Source: Candidatus Acidiferrales bacterium (GTDB taxonomy: Bacteria > Acidobacteriota > Terriglobia > Acidiferrales > UBA7541). Taken from it: a DNA stretch of 32,827 bases. Below, one piece after another: positions 29,600-32,827 of the stretch. The stretch is from positions 1 to 32,827 of the forward strand of contig JASHRI010000220.1 of NCBI GenBank assembly GCA_030037435.1, written 5' to 3'. The notes under the pieces were generated by a model. It was not told the origin of the DNA and searched no databases. It saw only the letters and a program-made list of their open reading frames with translations. Every line of letters starts with the position of its first letter. Within the stretch, counting starts at the first letter, position 1. Both the position numbers and the translations under genes were made by a program.

Positions 29600-30775
29600 C
29601 TATGAAATGACGGTCGTCTTGCCCTTGCCCCAGAGTTCGGCGCTTGCGATGCGCGCGCCTTCAACCAATGCTTCGAATTTCGCCCACATCACCGACGGCG
29701 GGACGCGCTGGATCATGTGGGCCTGCGCGAAACCGCAATCCGTTCCGGCGATCACATTCTCGCGTCCCACGATGCGAGCGAATCGAAGAATGCGGTCGGC
29801 CACCAGGCGAGGATGCTCGACGGTGATGGTGTGATGCGTTATCACTCCGGGAATTAGGATCTTTCCCGAGGCCAGCTTATGAGTCTCCCAAATCCGCCAC
29901 TCGTGCTCGTGGCGAGGGTTGGCCGCTTCGATCAAATATGCGCCCGCGCGCACGTTCAAAATGAAGCCGACGATCTCTTCGAGCGGCGCGTCGGCGAGAT
30001 GCGGCACATGCCAACTGCCGAAACAGACGTGGTAGCGAACTCGATCTTCCGGGATTCCTTCCAACGCATGATTGAGCGCTTCAATGCGTAAGCCGGCCCA
30101 CTGGCGATAGTTTTCGGGACTCTTTTCGACCAGATGGTCGTACATATTCGCGAGCACCGCGTCATCTACCTGAAGAATCAGGCCGGCATCGTAGATTGCG
30201 CGATATTCCTGCCTCAGAGCTTCGGCGATCGCGTACACATACTCGCGTTCAGTGGGGTAGTATTCGTTGATGCCGTCGTATGCCGTGCTCGCCGGCGCGA
30301 CGACCGGAAGAAACGCGTCCTCGACGCTCACGGACCGCAGCGCGTCCTTCAGATTGTGAATGTCGCGGTCAATGGCGCTGCGATCGCGATACTTGATCGG
30401 CCCGGTACACACTTCCGTGGGGACGCCCTTGCTCATCCACGAAAATTCCGCCGCCATCACCTCAGGGAATCGGTCGCGATCGCGCCCCAACCAATAAACT
30501 GGCCGCAGTTGATCGGCTCGATGTTCGAAACCGGTAACGCGCTCGAGAATGTAATTCGCCCAGCTTGATTTTCCGTATTCGCCATCATTGATGATGTCGA
30601 TGCCAACTTGAGCTTGCTTCTTTACCGCTTCCGCCACAGATTCCTTCAGAAAATCTTCATACTGCCGCTTCTTCTCCGCAGATTCTTGCGCGGCTGTGGC
30701 CAGATTCTGCAGTTGCGGAGGGCGAATCAAGCTGCCGACGTGCGTGGTGAGAATGCGGTGTTCGCTTCGTTTCAT
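29600..30775 (-). CDS. Methionine synthase II-like (cobalamin-independent, MetE C-domain) protein A
   Basis: I start at ATG 30775 ('MKRSEHRILTTHVGSLIRPP'), the usual N-terminus of this family; a longer frame reaches 30889 but would overlap the dioxygenase gene. The 391-residue product has the MetE catalytic-barrel zinc pattern: 'YHVCFGSW' (His and Cys), 'LIEAANPRHEHEW' (Glu) and 'GTDCGFA' (Cys). Homologues include methionine synthase C-domains and epoxyalkane:coenzyme M transferase. They activate a thiol on zinc for alkyl transfer. At this size it lacks the N-terminal half of true MetE, so methionine synthesis is doubtful. It lies 32 bases after the ring-cleaving dioxygenase gene and is probably in its operon. 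Confidence 0.85.
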   Translation of the reverse strand: MKRSEHRILTTHVGSLIRPPQLQNLATAAQESAEKKRQYEDFLKESVAEAVKKQAQVGIDIINDGEYGKSSWANYILERVTGFEHRADQLRPVYWLGRDRDRFPEVMAAEFSWMSKGVPTEVCTGPIKYRDRSAIDRDIHNLKDALRSVSVEDAFLPVVAPASTAYDGINEYYPTEREYVYAIAEALRQEYRAIYDAGLILQVDDAVLANMYDHLVEKSPENYRQWAGLRIEALNHALEGIPEDRVRYHVCFGSWHVPHLADAPLEEIVGFILNVRAGAYLIEAANPRHEHEWRIWETHKLASGKILIPGVITHHTITVEHPRLVADRILRFARIVGRENVIAGTDCGFAQAHMIQRVPPSVMWAKFEALVEGARIASAELWGKGKTTVIS

Positions 30776-30807
30776 GAGCTCCGATTCCGCTACCTGAGAA
30801 TCTGTAA

Positions 30808-31779
30808 TTAGTTGCGAGACGTGGCCGTCGGCGGCGGCACGATGGGTTCGAGCGTCGCGAGAATTTCTTCCCGGCGATTTTCGAACCAAGGCGGCAAGTG
30901 CAGCTTGGTGCCAAGCTTATCCGCGGGTTCGTCCTTTTCAAATCCGCCCGGAACGTTGCAGCAGCACTCCACCAAAATCCCGCCGGGCGAACGCACGTAC
31001 ATCGAATGAAAGTAAAAGCGGTCCTTGATCTCGGAAGCGTCGGTGTAACCTAACTCCTCATAGATTGCCTTTTGGGCGGCCATGGCTTCGTCGTCGGCGA
31101 CCCAGAGCGCCAAGTGGTGCACCGTGCCGGCGCCGAACTTCCAGCTCCCAGGCAGCCGGTCGGGCTCGTGTACGAGAATGAGTGTCTTATTCGCGCCGCC
31201 GTCTCCGATTTCGAAGCGGTGATATGCGCCATCGACCCCCGTCTTGCGGAAGCCAAGCGCCTCGATCAGGAACTGCTCCTGCTCCTCGACGGAGCGCACC
31301 GAAAGAACCGTGCCGTGAAATCCGCGCACTGCCTCGCTCTCAGCGATTTCCGGAGTTGTCCAGCCGACCCGTTTGTCGTTCTTGTCTTCCATGACCTCGA
31401 ACGACAATCCGGCCGGGTGATTGAATCGAATAAACTTCTGGCCGAAGCGTTCCTCGATGGGACCCTGCTCGACCTTGTGGCGCTTCAAGTGGTCCTGCCA
31501 GAAAGGCAGCGCGCCCTTGGAGACGGTGTAGCTGATAGCTTGCACCTGCCCCGAGCCGCGCCGGCCCTTGAGGCGGTTGTACGGAAAAGTGGTCATCACG
31601 GAGCCGGGCTCGATATTCGCGTTCGTATAGTAGAGGTGATAGTGCGGAAAGCTTCCATCCATCAACACGGTTTGCTTCGCGAGCCGCTGACCGACGACTC
31701 CCGTGAAGAAGTTCACGTCCTCCTGCGCGCCTCCAGCGCACGCAGTGATGTGATGATAACCGGTAGCAGGATATTTCAT
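30808..31779 (-). CDS. VOC family ring-cleaving dioxygenase
   Basis: This 323-residue protein contains two tandem vicinal-oxygen-chelate (glyoxalase/bleomycin resistance) modules. The N-terminus 'GYHHITACAGGAQEDVNFFT' starts module one; 'AVRGFHGTVLSVRSVEEQEQ' starts module two. 'VHHLALWV' and 'GGILVECCC' give the His and Glu metal ligands. Architecture matches ring-cleaving dioxygenases of the hydroquinone type (MhqA/MhqO/LinE-like), cytoplasmic Fe(II) or Mn(II) enzymes that open hydroquinone rings. Related genes are often under MarR-type regulators, but the MarR here is 8 kb away. AGGAGG before ATG 31779 is a strong ribosome site. It lies between two MetE-like genes. Confidence 0.9.
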   Translation of the reverse strand: MKYPATGYHHITACAGGAQEDVNFFTGVVGQRLAKQTVLMDGSFPHYHLYYTNANIEPGSVMTTFPYNRLKGRRGSGQVQAISYTVSKGALPFWQDHLKRHKVEQGPIEERFGQKFIRFNHPAGLSFEVMEDKNDKRVGWTTPEIAESEAVRGFHGTVLSVRSVEEQEQFLIEALGFRKTGVDGAYHRFEIGDGGANKTLILVHEPDRLPGSWKFGAGTVHHLALWVADDEAMAAQKAIYEELGYTDASEIKDRFYFHSMYVRSPGGILVECCCNVPGGFEKDEPADKLGTKLHLPPWFENRREEILATLEPIVPPPTATSRN

Positions 31780-31849
31780 GTGGTCCTCCTATTGGGCGCC
31801 AACCTCGAAACTGAGGAGCACTGAGCGGCGTTCCGTATCATAATTTGTT

Positions 31850-32827
31850 CTATCCCCAAACTTCCTTCGCCACTTCGACCACCAACCGCAATTTCGCCAT
31901 CTCGTCGGCTTCCGTAAGCCGGTTGCCTTCGGTCGAGCTGGCAAAGCCGCATTGCGGGCTTAGGCAAAGCTGATCGCGATCGATATATTTTGCAGCCTCG
32001 TCGATACGACGCTTCAGCGCATCCTTTGGTTCCAGCTGCGGCAATTTGCTGGACACGATTCCGAGCACCGCCGTCTTATTTTTTGGCAGGAAGCGCAACG
32101 GAGCGAACGTCCCCGCGCGCGGCGTCTCATATTCCAGAAAATAGGAATCGACCTCAATTTTGTTGAACAGAGCATCCGCGATGGGATCGTATGCGCCTTC
32201 GCCGAACCATCCGCTTTGATTGTTACCGCGGCACAGGTGCATCGCCAGATGCATTCCGGCCGGGCGGCCCGCAAACGCGCGGTTGATCATTTCCGGATAG
32301 AGCTCGCTGATCAGATACTGCGGATCGTCGCCACGCGCCTTCACCATCGCCTGAAATTTTTCTCCGCACAGCGTAGCCATCGGCGGGTCGTCCACCTGCA
32401 AATAGCGGCAGCCTGCTTCGTATAGCGATTTCATTTCCTTCTGGTAGGCGTCGATTATGTCGGCCCAGAAGGCGTCCATGTCCGAATAGACTTGCTGAAT
32501 TCCGGCGCTTCCGCACGTAAAGTGCACAATGATAGGCGATGGGATCGTGACCTTCGGCGTCCGCTTGGTGAGACTCCGCAGAAACTTGAAGTGATCGGCA
32601 TAGATCGGTGCACGCCACTTCAGACGCGAAACAACCTGCGTCCACGGAACAGGAATTTTGCGGCCTTCATGGTCCACGAAAAAGGCAGCGGTGCTTTCCA
32701 TTCGCACTTCCACGCCGCCCAAGCCGCGCACGTAGAAATCGGTGTAAAAATCCTCTCGGCGGAACTCGCCGTCGGTGATCGACTGAAGTCCCGCGTCTTC
32801 CTGCTGCGCCACGACCTTTCGAATCGC
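31850..32827 (-). CDS. Methionine synthase II-like (MetE C-domain) protein B, 5' end beyond window
   Basis: The frame is open to the window edge; residues before 'VVAQQEDAGLQSITDGEFRR' are visible only as A-I-R-K-V, so about 30-60 N-terminal residues are missing. The 325 visible residues contain the zinc-site pattern 'HLCRGNNQSGWFG' (His, Cys), 'FLEYETPRAGTFAPL' (Glu) and 'SPQCGFAS' (Cys), and 'LQVDDPPMATLCG' typical of the family. It is a distant paralogue of the protein at 29600-30775. Annotation as a 5-methyltetrahydropteroyltriglutamate-homocysteine methyltransferase would be misleading without the N-terminal domain. It is 70 bases upstream of the dioxygenase gene, so the three genes probably form one operon. 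Confidence 0.85.
   Translation of the reverse strand, partial: AIRKVVAQQEDAGLQSITDGEFRREDFYTDFYVRGLGGVEVRMESTAAFFVDHEGRKIPVPWTQVVSRLKWRAPIYADHFKFLRSLTKRTPKVTIPSPIIVHFTCGSAGIQQVYSDMDAFWADIIDAYQKEMKSLYEAGCRYLQVDDPPMATLCGEKFQAMVKARGDDPQYLISELYPEMINRAFAGRPAGMHLAMHLCRGNNQSGWFGEGAYDPIADALFNKIEVDSYFLEYETPRAGTFAPLRFLPKNKTAVLGIVSSKLPQLEPKDALKRRIDEAAKYIDRDQLCLSPQCGFASSTEGNRLTEADEMAKLRLVVEVAKEVWG

Overview
The window looks like chromosome of an Acidobacteriota member (Solibacter/Bryobacter or Terriglobia type). I infer this from gene style, not from a marker gene: two Oar-like TonB-dependent receptors, a membrane-anchored winged-helix regulator of the kind common in acidobacteria, a Ser/Thr kinase fused to TPRs, and many exported quinoprotein (PQQ) dehydrogenases. 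No rRNA, tRNA, insertion sequence or CRISPR array was seen.

Layout. Positions 2-5777 (+) hold the end of a TonB-dependent receptor, a PQQ dehydrogenase with a C-terminal cytochrome c, and an APC-type permease, closely spaced and probably co-transcribed. A LuxR-type regulator (5790-6689, -) converges on them and is separated by an 853-base non-coding region from a second, complete Oar-like receptor (7543-10623, +). A Tat-exported MmgE/PrpD protein follows. Then come an exported NHL beta-propeller (-), an MFS carrier (-), a winged-helix membrane regulator (+) and an exported PQQ sugar dehydrogenase (-).

The most interesting part is 18347-25116. Two tandem paralogous genes (18708-20384 and 20499-22289) are each interrupted by one in-frame UGA at the equivalent codon, followed two codons later by Cys (U-x-x-C). 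Reading through gives two full-length homologous proteins of 558 and 596 residues with Tat-like signal peptides. I interpret them as a tandem pair of exported selenoproteins related to the UGSC family, but with motifs USYC and UHGC, plus a long C-terminal domain I cannot name. The first UGA is followed by a hairpin with a GGUC loop placed almost as in the classical bacterial SECIS element. A near-identical palindrome containing TGTCTTGACAAC overlaps the -35 box of the pair and also the -35 box in front of a PQQ dehydrogenase-cupredoxin fusion (23044-25116). That second site lies between the fusion gene and a divergent MarR regulator (22338-22940). This suggests one MarR regulon joining the selenoproteins and the quinoprotein.

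The right end has glycerol kinase (25220-26731, +), a Ser/Thr kinase-TPR protein (26932-29445, -) and a minus-strand cluster: a ring-cleaving VOC dioxygenase flanked by two methionine-synthase-II-like (MetE C-domain) proteins, the last cut by the window edge. Overall the region reads as accessory catabolism: uptake through receptors, periplasmic oxidation by quinoproteins, and uptake by inner-membrane carriers. Substrates cannot be told from sequence.
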